A stretch of DNA of 64,000 bases, from assembly GCF_003121485.1 (NCBI RefSeq), contig NZ_QAVX01000008.1, positions 1 to 64,000 on the forward strand, in the 5' to 3' direction. The notes under the pieces were generated by a model, which worked only from the letters and a program-made list of their open reading frames with translations, had not been told where the DNA came from and ran no database searches. The DNA is from Dyella sp. C11. GTDB lineage: Bacteria > Pseudomonadota > Gammaproteobacteria > Xanthomonadales > Rhodanobacteraceae. Both the position numbers and the translations under genes were made by a program. This document shows positions 17,734 to 31,777 of the stretch, piece after piece (within the stretch, counting starts at the first letter, position 1; each line of letters opens with the position of its first letter).

Positions 17734-18591
17734 CTAGTCGGTCCTTCCATCCATATGCGCATTTGCCCAGTCCGCAACCGCCAGCGGATGCTCCAGATGC
17801 AGATGATGTCCACCATCCATGTGCGTTACCGCAATATTCCCCACGCATGCAGCGCGCTCCCGCATGCGTGCGCCAGGCAGGTACGGCGTATCCGGCCGTG
17901 CGAGCAGCAGAGCGGTGGGTGATTCGACACCGCGCAGCAAGGCGCGTACCTGTTCTTCGGCGAGTCGGATGGATGAAGTGCGGTTGACCCGCGCGTCACT
18001 GCGCCAATGGAAGCCGTGTTCGGTCTTGCGCAGGCCGCGTTCCACGATGGGGCGTGCCTGGTCCGCCGGCAGGCCGCTGGCCATGGTGCGTGCGCTGATG
18101 GCCATGTCGATGGTAGGGAAGGCGCGCAACGAACGTCCCGTGGCGGAGCTTGCCATGGCATCACGGAAGTGGCGCAGCGTGTGGTGGCCGTCGTCGGCGA
18201 TGGGACCAAGGCCTTCGATGAGCAGGAGCTTCTCGATGCGTTCGGGTTTTGCCGCGGCCACCAGTGAAGCAATGCCTGCGCCGAGCGAATGACCCATCAG
18301 GTCGAAACGCTGCAGGCCCAGCACGTCGATGGCGAGAAGCACCGTGCGCACGTAGTCGACGAAGTAGTACTGCGCGCCGGGCGGGAGGTGATCGGAATGT
18401 CCGTGGCCCGGCAGTTCCAGCGCGATCACCTGGCGGCGTCCGGCGAGGATGGGCGCTAGGCGTGCAAAGCTCCACGCGTTGTCGAGCCAGCCATGCAGGG
18501 CCAGCAAGGGCGGCGTGTCGCTGTCTCCCCAGACTTGCGCACTCAGGCGAAGGTGGGGCAGGTGAACATCACGGTTGACCGGATGACTCAC
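17734..18591 (-). CDS. Alpha/beta-fold hydrolase
   Basis: A 285-residue cytoplasmic hydrolase with no signal peptide. HGWLDNAW (oxyanion region) lies near residue 33, the nucleophile elbow GHSLGAG near residue 101 and the likely catalytic histidine in the C-terminal DGGHHLHLEHP. The GWLDN block is typical of MEST/serine-hydrolase-like proteins; the substrate is unknown. Its ATG overlaps the hemH stop by four bases, so it is the second gene of a hemH operon, which does not by itself imply a haem role. Confidence 0.85.
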   Translation of the reverse strand: MSHPVNRDVHLPHLRLSAQVWGDSDTPPLLALHGWLDNAWSFARLAPILAGRRQVIALELPGHGHSDHLPPGAQYYFVDYVRTVLLAIDVLGLQRFDLMGHSLGAGIASLVAAAKPERIEKLLLIEGLGPIADDGHHTLRHFRDAMASSATGRSLRAFPTIDMAISARTMASGLPADQARPIVERGLRKTEHGFHWRSDARVNRTSSIRLAEEQVRALLRGVESPTALLLARPDTPYLPGARMRERAACVGNIAVTHMDGGHHLHLEHPLAVADWANAHMDGRTD

Positions 18592-19652
18592 GCGCCGGCA
18601 CTCGCCCGCGGTGCGAATTCCGGCCAGCCGCTGGCGTGACGCAGCACCAGGGCGGCGAGGCTGTCGACCTGGCCGGGCGTGTCGTTGAGCGCGGGGATAT
18701 AACGCAGCTCGTCGCCACCCGCCTCACGGAAGAAGTCGCGGTTCTGCATGGCGATTTCCTCCAGCGTTTCCAGGCAGTCCACCGCGAAACCGGGGCAGGC
18801 CACATCGATCGTCCTGATGCCCCGGCTGGCGAGCTCGCGCACAGTGGCGTCGGTGTACGGCTGCAGCCAGGATTCCCTGCCGACGCGCGACTGGAAACTC
18901 ACCAGCAGCTGTGACTCGCCCAGCCCCAATCGTTGGCGCAAGGCCTCTGCGGTGGCCTTGCTTTGCGCGAAGTACGGATCGCCTTCACGCACATAGCGCT
19001 CGGGAATGCCGTGGAAGGAAAGCAGCAGTTTTTCGCCGCGGCCGTTCGCTGCCCACCACTGCTCGATGCTGCGTGCCAGCGCATCGATATGCGCCGCATC
19101 ATCGTGGTAGTCGTTGATCAGGCGAAGCTCTGGCGGCCAGCGCAGCGATTGCATGGCATCGGCAACCGCATCGATGACCGAGCCGGTGGATGTAGCGGAG
19201 TACTGGGGATAGAGCGGCAGCACCAGCAGGCGGCGTACGCCTTCGCGCTGCAAGCGCTCGATTTGCGAGGTGACGGAGGGCTGCCCGTAACGCATGGCCA
19301 GTTCCACGCGAACCGGGCCGGAGCAAACCGCCGACAGCTTTTCCTGCATGCGTGCGGCCAGTGCTTCGCTGCCCACGCGCAACGGCGAACCCTGCGGCGT
19401 CCAGATGCGCTGGTAGGCGTGTGCCGAGCGCGAAGGTCGCACGCGCAGGATCACGCCATGCAAGATCAGCCACCAGAGCCAGCGCGGATAATCGATGACG
19501 CGCGGGTCGCCCAGGAATTCGGCGAGATAAGGACGCACGGCCTGCGCCGTCGGTGCTTCCGGTGTGCCGAGGTTCACCAACAGCACTGCAGCCTGAATGG
19601 GAAGGTCTCGGGAAGAACCGGCAACGCCGGTATAGTCATGGCTGCGTGGCAT
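18588..19652 (-). CDS. hemH: Ferrochelatase
   Basis: A 354-residue ferrochelatase that inserts ferrous iron into protoporphyrin IX, the last step of haem synthesis. LVNLGTP near residue 24 is the family N-terminal block; SFHGIPERY contains the catalytic histidine (near residue 214) and CLETLEEI the conserved glutamate. It has no iron-sulfur cysteine cluster, as is usual for proteobacterial enzymes. The 20-odd residues before AAVLLVNLG may be a natural extension or indicate a later start. hemD begins at the far end of the window. Confidence 0.93.
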   Translation of the reverse strand: MPRSHDYTGVAGSSRDLPIQAAVLLVNLGTPEAPTAQAVRPYLAEFLGDPRVIDYPRWLWWLILHGVILRVRPSRSAHAYQRIWTPQGSPLRVGSEALAARMQEKLSAVCSGPVRVELAMRYGQPSVTSQIERLQREGVRRLLVLPLYPQYSATSTGSVIDAVADAMQSLRWPPELRLINDYHDDAAHIDALARSIEQWWAANGRGEKLLLSFHGIPERYVREGDPYFAQSKATAEALRQRLGLGESQLLVSFQSRVGRESWLQPYTDATVRELASRGIRTIDVACPGFAVDCLETLEEIAMQNRDFFREAGGDELRYIPALNDTPGQVDSLAALVLRHASGWPEFAPRASAGA

Positions 19653-19763
19653 CGTGGCGCCGGCGATGAAAACCGCCGCAAGTCTGCCACAAGCCGTCAG
19701 GGGCGCCGTGGCGAGGATCGCCGCAGGCAGCCGTATCGCTTATCCAGCTCAAGGGAGTCGTCC

Positions 19764-20453
19764 ATGTTCAAAGCATCGCTGCACCGCCTGTTGCTCGCCT
19801 CACTGGTCCTGCTGTTGCCCGCGGCCGCCGTGCACGCGGAAGACCCGCCGCTGGTGCGCGCCCAGAACGCGGTGCGCGTGCTGAGCGACATCATGGAAGC
19901 GCCGGACAAGTCCATTCCCACCGATCTGCTGAAGCAGGCCAAGGCCATCGCGGTCATCCCCGACCTGTTGAAGGTGGGCTTCGTGTTCGGTGGTCGTCGC
20001 GGCGAGGGCCTGATCTCGGTGAAGGGCCCGGACGGCACGTGGTCCAATCCCAGCTTCATCACCATGACGGGCGGCAGCGTGGGCTTCCAGGCCGGTGCTT
20101 CGTCCACCGACGTGATCCTGGTGTTCCGCACCCAGCGCGGCGTGGATTCCATCGTCAACGGCAAATTCACGCTGGGCGCCGATGCGGCGGCCGCTGCCGG
20201 CCCGGTGGGTCGCACGGCCCAGGCCTCGACCGACAGCGACTTCAAGGCCGAGATCTACTCGTACTCCCGCTCGCGCGGCCTGTTTGCCGGCGTGGCGCTG
20301 GACGGCTCCGCTCTGCGCATCGACTACGACGCCAACGAGTCCATCTACGGCAAGGGCATTACCCCGCGCCGCATCTTCGAGGGTGGCGTGAGCAACGTTC
20401 CGGGACCGGTGGTCGATTTCAGGGATCGCCTTGAGGAGTACACTCAGCGATGA
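19764..20453 (+). CDS. Secreted SYLF-domain (Ysc84-like) lipid-binding protein
   Basis: A 229-residue periplasmic protein with a signal peptide ending VHAED near residue 25. The remainder is a SYLF/Ysc84 domain: AKAIAVIPDLLKVGFVFGGR near residue 55, GGSVGFQAG near residue 96, SYSRSRGLFAGVALDGS near residue 165 and YYGK-like ESIYGKGIT. Members bind phosphoinositides in eukaryotes; bacterial roles are poorly known. Ribosome site AAGGGAG precedes ATG 19764. It is divergent from hemH and followed by a GC-rich hairpin before tatA. Confidence 0.88.
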   Translation: MFKASLHRLLLASLVLLLPAAAVHAEDPPLVRAQNAVRVLSDIMEAPDKSIPTDLLKQAKAIAVIPDLLKVGFVFGGRRGEGLISVKGPDGTWSNPSFITMTGGSVGFQAGASSTDVILVFRTQRGVDSIVNGKFTLGADAAAAAGPVGRTAQASTDSDFKAEIYSYSRSRGLFAGVALDGSALRIDYDANESIYGKGITPRRIFEGGVSNVPGPVVDFRDRLEEYTQR

Positions 20454-20458
20454 TGTGG

Positions 20459-20503
20459 AGCGGCGGCGCGGGAGCGTGACAGCCTCGTTCCGCCGCTTTC
20501 ATT
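20459..20503 (+). terminator. Weak terminator-like hairpin before tatA
   Basis: AGCGGCGG (20459-20466) pairs with CCGCCGCT (20490-20497) across a long loop and is followed by a T-rich but interrupted tail. It may end or attenuate the SYLF transcript. Confidence 0.35.
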
Positions 20504-20516
20504 TCTGAGGCCATTC

Positions 20517-20750
20517 ATGAGCATCACCCATCTCCTTATCCTGCTGGTCGTTGTCGTGCTGATTTTCGGCACCAAGAAGCTGCGCAACATCGGTTCGGAC
20601 CTCGGCGGCGCCGTGCGCGACTTCAAGAAGGGCCTGGACGGCGGCGAAGAGCCCCCCAAGCCGACCAATCCCAACGAACAGCTGCGCGCCGATCCTCCGC
20701 CGGCCGGTCCCAGCCAGAATCAGAATCAGCACGACACCGAGCAGAAGTAA
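20517..20750 (+). CDS. tatA: Twin-arginine translocase subunit TatA
   Basis: A 77-residue protein with one N-terminal membrane helix (residues 2-19), the FGTKKL hinge, an amphipathic helix containing [12 protein letters not shown], and an acidic/proline-rich tail. TatA oligomerises to let folded twin-arginine proteins cross the inner membrane. It is first in the tatABC cluster; tatB follows after 16 bases. Confidence 0.93.
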   Translation: MSITHLLILLVVVVLIFGTKKLRNIGSDLGGAVRDFKKGLDGGEEPPKPTNPNEQLRADPPPAGPSQNQNQHDTEQK

Positions 20751-20766
20751 CTCGGGGTAGATCGGC

Positions 20767-21138
20767 ATGATCGAGATCAGCTTCGGCAAGCTGGTACTGC
20801 TCGCGCTCATTGCGCTGATCGTGCTCGGCCCGGAAAAGCTGCCGCACGCGGCGCGCACGGCGGGTGTCTTCATGCGCCGTATCCGTACCGGCTGGGACAG
20901 CGTACGCGCCGAGGTAGAGCGCGAGCTTCAGGTCGAGGAGATCAAGCGCCAGGCGCGCGAGGCCGCCTCGCGTGCTGAAGCCGCACAGGCCGAGCTGGAC
21001 GAGACCCTGCGCAAGATGCGCCCCACCGGCGGCGCCCCGGCCCCCGCGCCTGCCACGGCGGATGTCGCTCCGGTGATCGAGACGCCCGCCGCCACCGACG
21101 CCACCCCGACCAAGGAAGTCCCGCATGGCGGCGCCTGA
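20767..21138 (+). CDS. tatB: Twin-arginine translocase subunit TatB
   Basis: A 123-residue protein with the TatB N-terminus MIEISFGKLVLLALIALI, the GPEKLPHAART hinge and an amphipathic region, then an Ala/Pro-rich tail. TatB forms the receptor complex with TatC that binds twin-arginine signal peptides. Its 3' end overlaps tatC by 14 bases. Confidence 0.93.
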   Translation: MIEISFGKLVLLALIALIVLGPEKLPHAARTAGVFMRRIRTGWDSVRAEVERELQVEEIKRQAREAASRAEAAQAELDETLRKMRPTGGAPAPAPATADVAPVIETPAATDATPTKEVPHGGA

Positions 21139-21889
21139 GCTGGAAGGCCCCGAGGACGACCTCGAACAGGGCCTGTTTTCGCACCTGATCGAACTGCGCT
21201 CGCGCTTGTTGCGCGCCATCATCACGGTGTTGGTGGTGCTGGGCGCGTTGATTCCGTTTGCCAATCGTCTTTATGCGGAACTGGCCGCGCCGCTGGTGTC
21301 GCGATTGCCCGAGGGCGCGCACCTGATCGCCACCGAAGTGGCCAGCCCGTTCGTGACGCCGCTGAAACTGGCGTTCTACGCGGCGCTGTTCATCAGCATG
21401 CCGATGATCGTCTACCAGCTGTGGGCGTTCGTCAGCCCTGGCCTGTATCGCAACGAGAAGCGGCTGGCCCGTCCGTTGCTGGTCGCTGCGCTGTTCCTGT
21501 TCTATCTCGGTTGCGCGTTCGCTTATTTTTTGGTGCTTCCCGCCGCGTTCCGTTTCCTCACGGCGGTGACGCCCGCGGGCGTGGAGATGATGACGGACAT
21601 TACGCATTACCTCGATTTCGTGATGCTGATGTTCTTCGCCTTCGGCCTGTGTTTCGAAGTGCCCGTGGCCGTGGTGATCCTTGCCGCCATCGGTATCGTG
21701 AACCTGGAACAGCTGCGCAACGGTCGTCGTTACGCCATCGTCGGTGCGTTCGCCATCGCGGCCTTCATTACGCCGCCGGACATCACCTCGATGATCATGC
21801 TGGCCATTCCCATGTGCCTGCTCTACGAACTGGGCATGCTGGCGGTTCGCTGGTTGCTGCATCCCGCCAAGGCCGGGAAAACGGCATGA
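21125..21889 (+). CDS. tatC: Twin-arginine translocase subunit TatC
   Basis: A 254-residue six-helix membrane protein. The conserved cytoplasmic start LFSHLIELRSRLL near residue 18 and the FVSPGLYRNEKR loop near residue 100 are TatC hallmarks and bind the twin-arginine signal. It overlaps tatB by 14 bases and the following cupin gene by four (ATGA), so the cupin is a passenger of the tat operon. Confidence 0.95.
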   Translation: MAAPELEGPEDDLEQGLFSHLIELRSRLLRAIITVLVVLGALIPFANRLYAELAAPLVSRLPEGAHLIATEVASPFVTPLKLAFYAALFISMPMIVYQLWAFVSPGLYRNEKRLARPLLVAALFLFYLGCAFAYFLVLPAAFRFLTAVTPAGVEMMTDITHYLDFVMLMFFAFGLCFEVPVAVVILAAIGIVNLEQLRNGRRYAIVGAFAIAAFITPPDITSMIMLAIPMCLLYELGMLAVRWLLHPAKAGKTA

Positions 21890-22362
21890 GCGACGCGGCA
21901 GCCCGCATCGAGGAACTGAAATCCTCGCTGGAGCTGCAGCCCCATGTCGAGGGCGGTCACTACCACCGCTTTCATCCGCCCCGGGGCGTCGACAACGTGG
22001 GCGTTCGCCATGCGATGAGCGCCATCCACTACCTGCTTGAAACGGGCCAGTGCAGCAGCTGGCATCGCGTGGATGCCGAAGAGGTCTGGCATTTCGTGGA
22101 AGGCGATCCGCTGGAGCTGTTGATCTACCACCCGGTGACGAAGCGGCTGGATCGCTGTGCGCTGGGGCCACTGGGCAACGGCACCCATCCCGTGGCGGTG
22201 GTGCCGGCCGGGGCGTGGCAGGCGGCGAGGCCGCTGGGTGCTTATGCGCTGGCGACGTGCGTGGTGGCGCCGGGCTTCGAGTACGAAGGCTTCGAGTTGC
22301 TGTCGCAGGACGATCCGCTGGCGGCACATCTGTCGGGGCTGGCGCCCGAGATCACCTTCTGA
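21886..22362 (+). CDS. Cupin-fold protein, DUF985 (cupin_5) family
   Basis: A 158-residue single-domain protein with the DUF985 signatures EGGHYHRF near residue 22, SAIHYLL near residue 46, WHRVDAEEVWHF near residue 58 and VAPGFEYEGFEL near residue 125. Histidines and glutamates in these blocks are the usual cupin metal ligands. Some relatives are sugar epimerase-like, but no enzymatic role is established. It is translationally coupled to tatC, although nothing suggests a translocation function. Confidence 0.88.
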   Translation: MSDAAARIEELKSSLELQPHVEGGHYHRFHPPRGVDNVGVRHAMSAIHYLLETGQCSSWHRVDAEEVWHFVEGDPLELLIYHPVTKRLDRCALGPLGNGTHPVAVVPAGAWQAARPLGAYALATCVVAPGFEYEGFELLSQDDPLAAHLSGLAPEITF

Positions 22363-22418
22363 GCTTTTTCATCGCCTTGCCCTGAGGCAAGTGCCCGCTC
22401 GAAAGATTCCAGAGTCCC

Positions 22419-22497
22419 TGTAGGAGCGCACTTGTGCGCGACAAGCCCCTGCACGCGTATCCATTTGGCGCGGTGGTCGCGCACAAGTGCGCTCCTG
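22419..22497. repeat. REPIN at the end of the tat operon
   Basis: Two inverted GAGCGCACTTGTGCGC REPs separated by about 30 bp, the right head mutated (GCTCCTGG). It lies between the convergent cupin and S41 protease genes and probably ends both transcripts. Confidence 0.85.
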
Positions 22498-22562
22498 GAG
22501 AAGAGCCGTGTGTCATGCGGCTCCCTTGTTTCCGGGAGCTGCCCTGGAACCACTCTTCCGTC

Positions 22563-23942
22563 TTAGTGCTTGGTGGGCGCTGGTGCGGACGCCGGCGGCC
22601 CGTACACCGTGCGATTCAGTGCCATGCCTTTCAGCACGTTCAACGCCTGGGACAACGCATAGTCCTGCGTGGCGAGCTTGGCGTTTTCCGCGCTGCCGTC
22701 GTTGTCGATGTCCTTGCCGCCCTTGGTGCCGTCTTCGTTGGCGAGGTGGTTGGGCAGGTCGGCTTCGGAGCTGATCAGGGTCGGCGCGCTGTCGGCCTTG
22801 TTCACGGCCAGGTCCGCCAGGGCGATGTCGGGCTTGATGCCTTCGGCCTGGATGGACGTGCCATTGGGCGTGTAGTAGCGCGCCGTGGTGATCTTCACGG
22901 CGTGATCGTTGTCCAGCGGCAACACGGTCTGCACCACGCCCTTGCCGAAGGTGCGGCGGCCGATGATGAGCGCGCGGTGGTTGTCCTTCAGTGCACCGGA
23001 GACGATCTCCGCCGCGGATGCCGTGCCGTTGTCCACCAGCACCACCATGGGGGCGCCATTGAGCAGGTCGCCGGCGTGCGCTTCGAAGCTGAGGTTGGAA
23101 TCCTGCAGGCGGCCGCGCGTGGTGACGATGGTGCCGGAGTTGAGGAAGTCGTCGCTGACGCCGACGGCGGCGGTCAGCAGGCCGCCCGGGTTGGAGCGCA
23201 GGTCCAGGATGGCGCCCTTCTGCGGGCCGTTCTTGCGGATCAGCTCGCCGAGCTTCTTCTCGAGATCCGGCGCGGTGTCGTCCTGGAACTGGCTGATGCG
23301 GACGTATGCGTAGCCCGGCTCGATCTCGCGAGTCTTCACGCTGGTGACGGAAATCTTCTCGCGCACCAGCGGCATGTCGATGGGCTTGTCGCTCTTCTCG
23401 TGCAGGATGGTGAGCGTGACCTTGCTGCCCGGGTCACCACGCAGCGCCTTGAACATGTCGTCGATGTTCTCCGGGTCCACCACCTTGCCGTCGATCTTGA
23501 TGATGGTGGCGCCGGGCTTGATGCCGGCGCGCGAGGCGGGCGTGTCGGCAATGGGGGCGATGATGCGCAAGGTGCCGTCCACCTGCAGCACTTCGATGCC
23601 CAGGCCGCCGTACTGGCCGGTGGTGTCCTCGTTGAGTTCGTCCAGGCCTTCCTTGTCCAGGTACTCGCTGTGCGGGTCCAGGCCGGTGAGCATGCCGCTG
23701 ATGGCAGCCTTCATCAGGGTCTTGTTGTCCACTGGCTCCACATAAGCCTGGCGGACGATTTCATAGACGCGGCTGAAGTTGCGCACGTCGTCCAGGTCCA
23801 CGCGGTCGGGCACGGACGAGGCCGGGGCAGGCGCGACATCGGCGGGCGTCTTGGTGCCGGTACTTTTGGTTGGCGCGGTCTGCGCCTGCGCCAGCGGCGC
23901 CGCCAGCAGCAGGACGGCCAGGCTCAAGGAGGAAAACCGCAT
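22563..23942 (-). CDS. Carboxyl-terminal processing protease, S41 family
   Basis: A 459-residue periplasmic serine protease with a signal peptide ending LAQAQ near residue 21. A PDZ domain (about residues 110-190, containing YGGLGIEV) precedes the S41 catalytic domain, where DNGTASAAEIV provides the nucleophilic serine and FGKGVVQTV the lysine general base. Such CtpA enzymes degrade envelope proteins, often cell-wall hydrolases, with a lipoprotein adaptor. The EnvC gene directly upstream on the same strand supports a cell-wall role and suggests co-transcription over the 159-base gap. Confidence 0.92.
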   Translation of the reverse strand: MRFSSLSLAVLLLAAPLAQAQTAPTKSTGTKTPADVAPAPASSVPDRVDLDDVRNFSRVYEIVRQAYVEPVDNKTLMKAAISGMLTGLDPHSEYLDKEGLDELNEDTTGQYGGLGIEVLQVDGTLRIIAPIADTPASRAGIKPGATIIKIDGKVVDPENIDDMFKALRGDPGSKVTLTILHEKSDKPIDMPLVREKISVTSVKTREIEPGYAYVRISQFQDDTAPDLEKKLGELIRKNGPQKGAILDLRSNPGGLLTAAVGVSDDFLNSGTIVTTRGRLQDSNLSFEAHAGDLLNGAPMVVLVDNGTASAAEIVSGALKDNHRALIIGRRTFGKGVVQTVLPLDNDHAVKITTARYYTPNGTSIQAEGIKPDIALADLAVNKADSAPTLISSEADLPNHLANEDGTKGGKDIDNDGSAENAKLATQDYALSQALNVLKGMALNRTVYGPPASAPAPTKH

Positions 23943-24101
23943 GGATGGGGAACTCCGGTAAAGCGGTGGGGGCGGGCCCGGCGGTGGGCCGTATAAGTCG
24001 GTTTGACCGCCGGATGTCGCCAGAATTCAACACACTACAAAGGTTAGCCTGCGACGCTGCGCAGGCGGCGTCAATGCACCGGGGGCCTTTTCAGCCTGCT
24101 G

Positions 24102-25301
24102 TCAGCCTTTCTTGCCCAGCCATGTGCGCGGGTCCACAGGCTGGTTGTTCTGGCGCAGCTCGAAGTACACGCCGGTATTGACGCCCGTGGGCGCGCTGGC
24201 CGTGCCTACGGCTTCGCCTGCGTTCACCTGATCGCCCACGCCATGCAGGATGGTCTCGTTGTTGCCGTACATGCTCATCCAGCCGCCGCCGTGGCTCAGG
24301 ATCACCAGCATGCCGTAGCCGCGCAGGAATGCCGCATAGACCACGCGACCGGACGACACCGCTCGCACCTCGCTACCGCCCGGCGCCTTGATCAGCACGC
24401 CGTTGCCGTAGCTATTGACCACGCCGGAGGCCGGCCAGGGCAGGTTACCGCGGATATTGGCCAGGCCCTTGCCGGCCGGCGCGGGCGATTTGCCCTCGTT
24501 GGCCTTGGCGGCGCGTTCGGCTTCGCGGGCGGCCTCGTCGATGGCCTTCTGCAGCGTGGCCACCAGCGAGTTGAGCGAGGCCTCGTTCTGCTTCAGGGCA
24601 GCCAGCTTGCCGGCCTGATCCTTGTATTGGGCGTCCGTGTCGGCCACCAGCCTGGCCTGGGCGGCGCGCTGCTGTTCCAGTGCCTTGGCCTGGGTGGCGC
24701 GTTCGGCGCGGGCGGTTTCCAAGGCCTGTTGCTGGGCGGTGATCTGGGTTTCCAGATCCTGCAGCTGGGCCAGGTCACCCATCAGCTTCTGCACCCGGGC
24801 CACGCGGTCTTCCTGGAAATACTTGGAATAGGCCAGTGCCTGGGCAATGCGGGTGACATCGTCGTCGCCCATCAGCAGGCGCAGGTCCGAGCCACGGCCC
24901 AATGCATAGGTGGCGCGCAGCAATTCCGCGATGGCGGCGCGCTGGCCCTCCAGGTTCTTCTGCAGCTCGGCGCGCTGGGCTTGGAGGTCAGCCAGCTCTT
25001 TCTGCTTGCCGGCCAGCTGGTTGTCCGTCTCGCGCACAGCCTTGGCGGCTCCGGCCACGGCATTGGCCTGCTTGGCCAGTTCGGCGGTGGCGCTATCGCG
25101 CTTGGCGGCGGTGTCGGCCTGCTCCTTGGCCAGCGCCTCCATCTTGCTGCGCACGTCCGAAAGCTTCTTCTGGGCTTCGGCTTGTTCAGTCTTGGTCTTG
25201 CTGTCCTGCATTGCCCAGGCGGGCTGGACGGCGATGAGGACGGCAAGCGCGCCGGTCGCGGCACAGGCTAGGGGGCGGGCACAACGGACTGGTATGGGCA
25301 T
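24102..25301 (-). CDS. envC: Murein hydrolase activator EnvC
   Basis: A 399-residue periplasmic protein: signal peptide ending AWAM near residue 30, a long coiled coil (about residues 35-260, rich in Ala, Gln, Glu, Lys) and a C-terminal LytM domain. The LytM zinc ligands are lost (YFELRQ replaces HFEIR, and the first histidine motif is absent), as in EnvC, which activates amidases instead of cutting murein. It would work with AmiA/B-type amidases during daughter-cell separation. ATG 25301 begins at the signal peptide; the frame runs 23 codons further upstream. Confidence 0.88.
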   Translation of the reverse strand: MPIPVRCARPLACAATGALAVLIAVQPAWAMQDSKTKTEQAEAQKKLSDVRSKMEALAKEQADTAAKRDSATAELAKQANAVAGAAKAVRETDNQLAGKQKELADLQAQRAELQKNLEGQRAAIAELLRATYALGRGSDLRLLMGDDDVTRIAQALAYSKYFQEDRVARVQKLMGDLAQLQDLETQITAQQQALETARAERATQAKALEQQRAAQARLVADTDAQYKDQAGKLAALKQNEASLNSLVATLQKAIDEAAREAERAAKANEGKSPAPAGKGLANIRGNLPWPASGVVNSYGNGVLIKAPGGSEVRAVSSGRVVYAAFLRGYGMLVILSHGGGWMSMYGNNETILHGVGDQVNAGEAVGTASAPTGVNTGVYFELRQNNQPVDPRTWLGKKG

Positions 25302-25553
25302 CGGCTCATTATCACAGAGGGCGATGACGGCGCGCGAGCCGCCGGTGCCGGGAGATTGGTGGTCGGTCACGTGGTCTTCATCGCAGCGCCTTTGCGATCA
25401 CTGGTATGCAACGTGCGATGCATTGCGCGCACGCGACAGCGCGTTGCACATGTCGAGGACATGATGTGCACATCGAACGTCGTGCATCGTTTGCTTTGTC
25501 CTGCGGACAAAAACGCTTCCATTTGTAACTTTCATTTGGCCGTAAAGATGTCT

Positions 25554-25582
25554 TTGACGCGACGCACCATCTGTGGTTTAGT
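25554..25582 (+). promoter_or_regulatory. Sigma-70 promoter of gltBD
   Basis: TTGACG (25554-25559), a 17-bp spacer and TTTAGT (25577-25582), 86 bp before the gltB start. About 85 bp upstream lies an imperfect palindrome GCACATGTC-GAG-GACATGATGTGC (25446-25469) that could bind a regulator. The rest of the 366-base gap between envC and gltB shows nothing else. Confidence 0.55.
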
Positions 25583-25667
25583 CGAGGTCACACTTATGGA
25601 TGCGTGACAGCGGCGCCTTGGGCACCGTTGGGACAACGCGTCTCTCACCATCGGCCGGGGAGGCAAG

Positions 25668-31549
<5,882 letters not shown>

Positions 31550-31573
31550 GCAAGGCTTTGATAGTGCCTTGAC

Positions 31574-31645
31574 TGTGGGAGCGCACCCTGTGCGCGACGT
31601 TTTTACCTAAGGTAAGCAGCGTCGCGCACAGGGTGCGCTCCCACA
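31574..31645. repeat. REPIN, GTGG/CACCCTG flavour, after gltD
   Basis: Perfectly paired arms GTGGGAGCGCACCCTGTGCG and the inverted copy, separated by about 24 bp. This flavour differs from the GTAG/CACTTG type in head and loop. A decayed third arm (CGCGCACTGCGTGTACTCCCACA) follows at about 31667-31689. It probably terminates gltBD transcription. Confidence 0.85.
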
Positions 31646-31777
31646 TGGTTTCCGCGAACATCGCGCACTGCGTGTACTCCCACATGATGTGATTCGCTCT
31701 TTCCGTGGTGTGGAGGGCAATGCGACACTGCGCTGACCGCCATGATCGCGGTGCCAGTACTTCCACGGAGCAACCGC

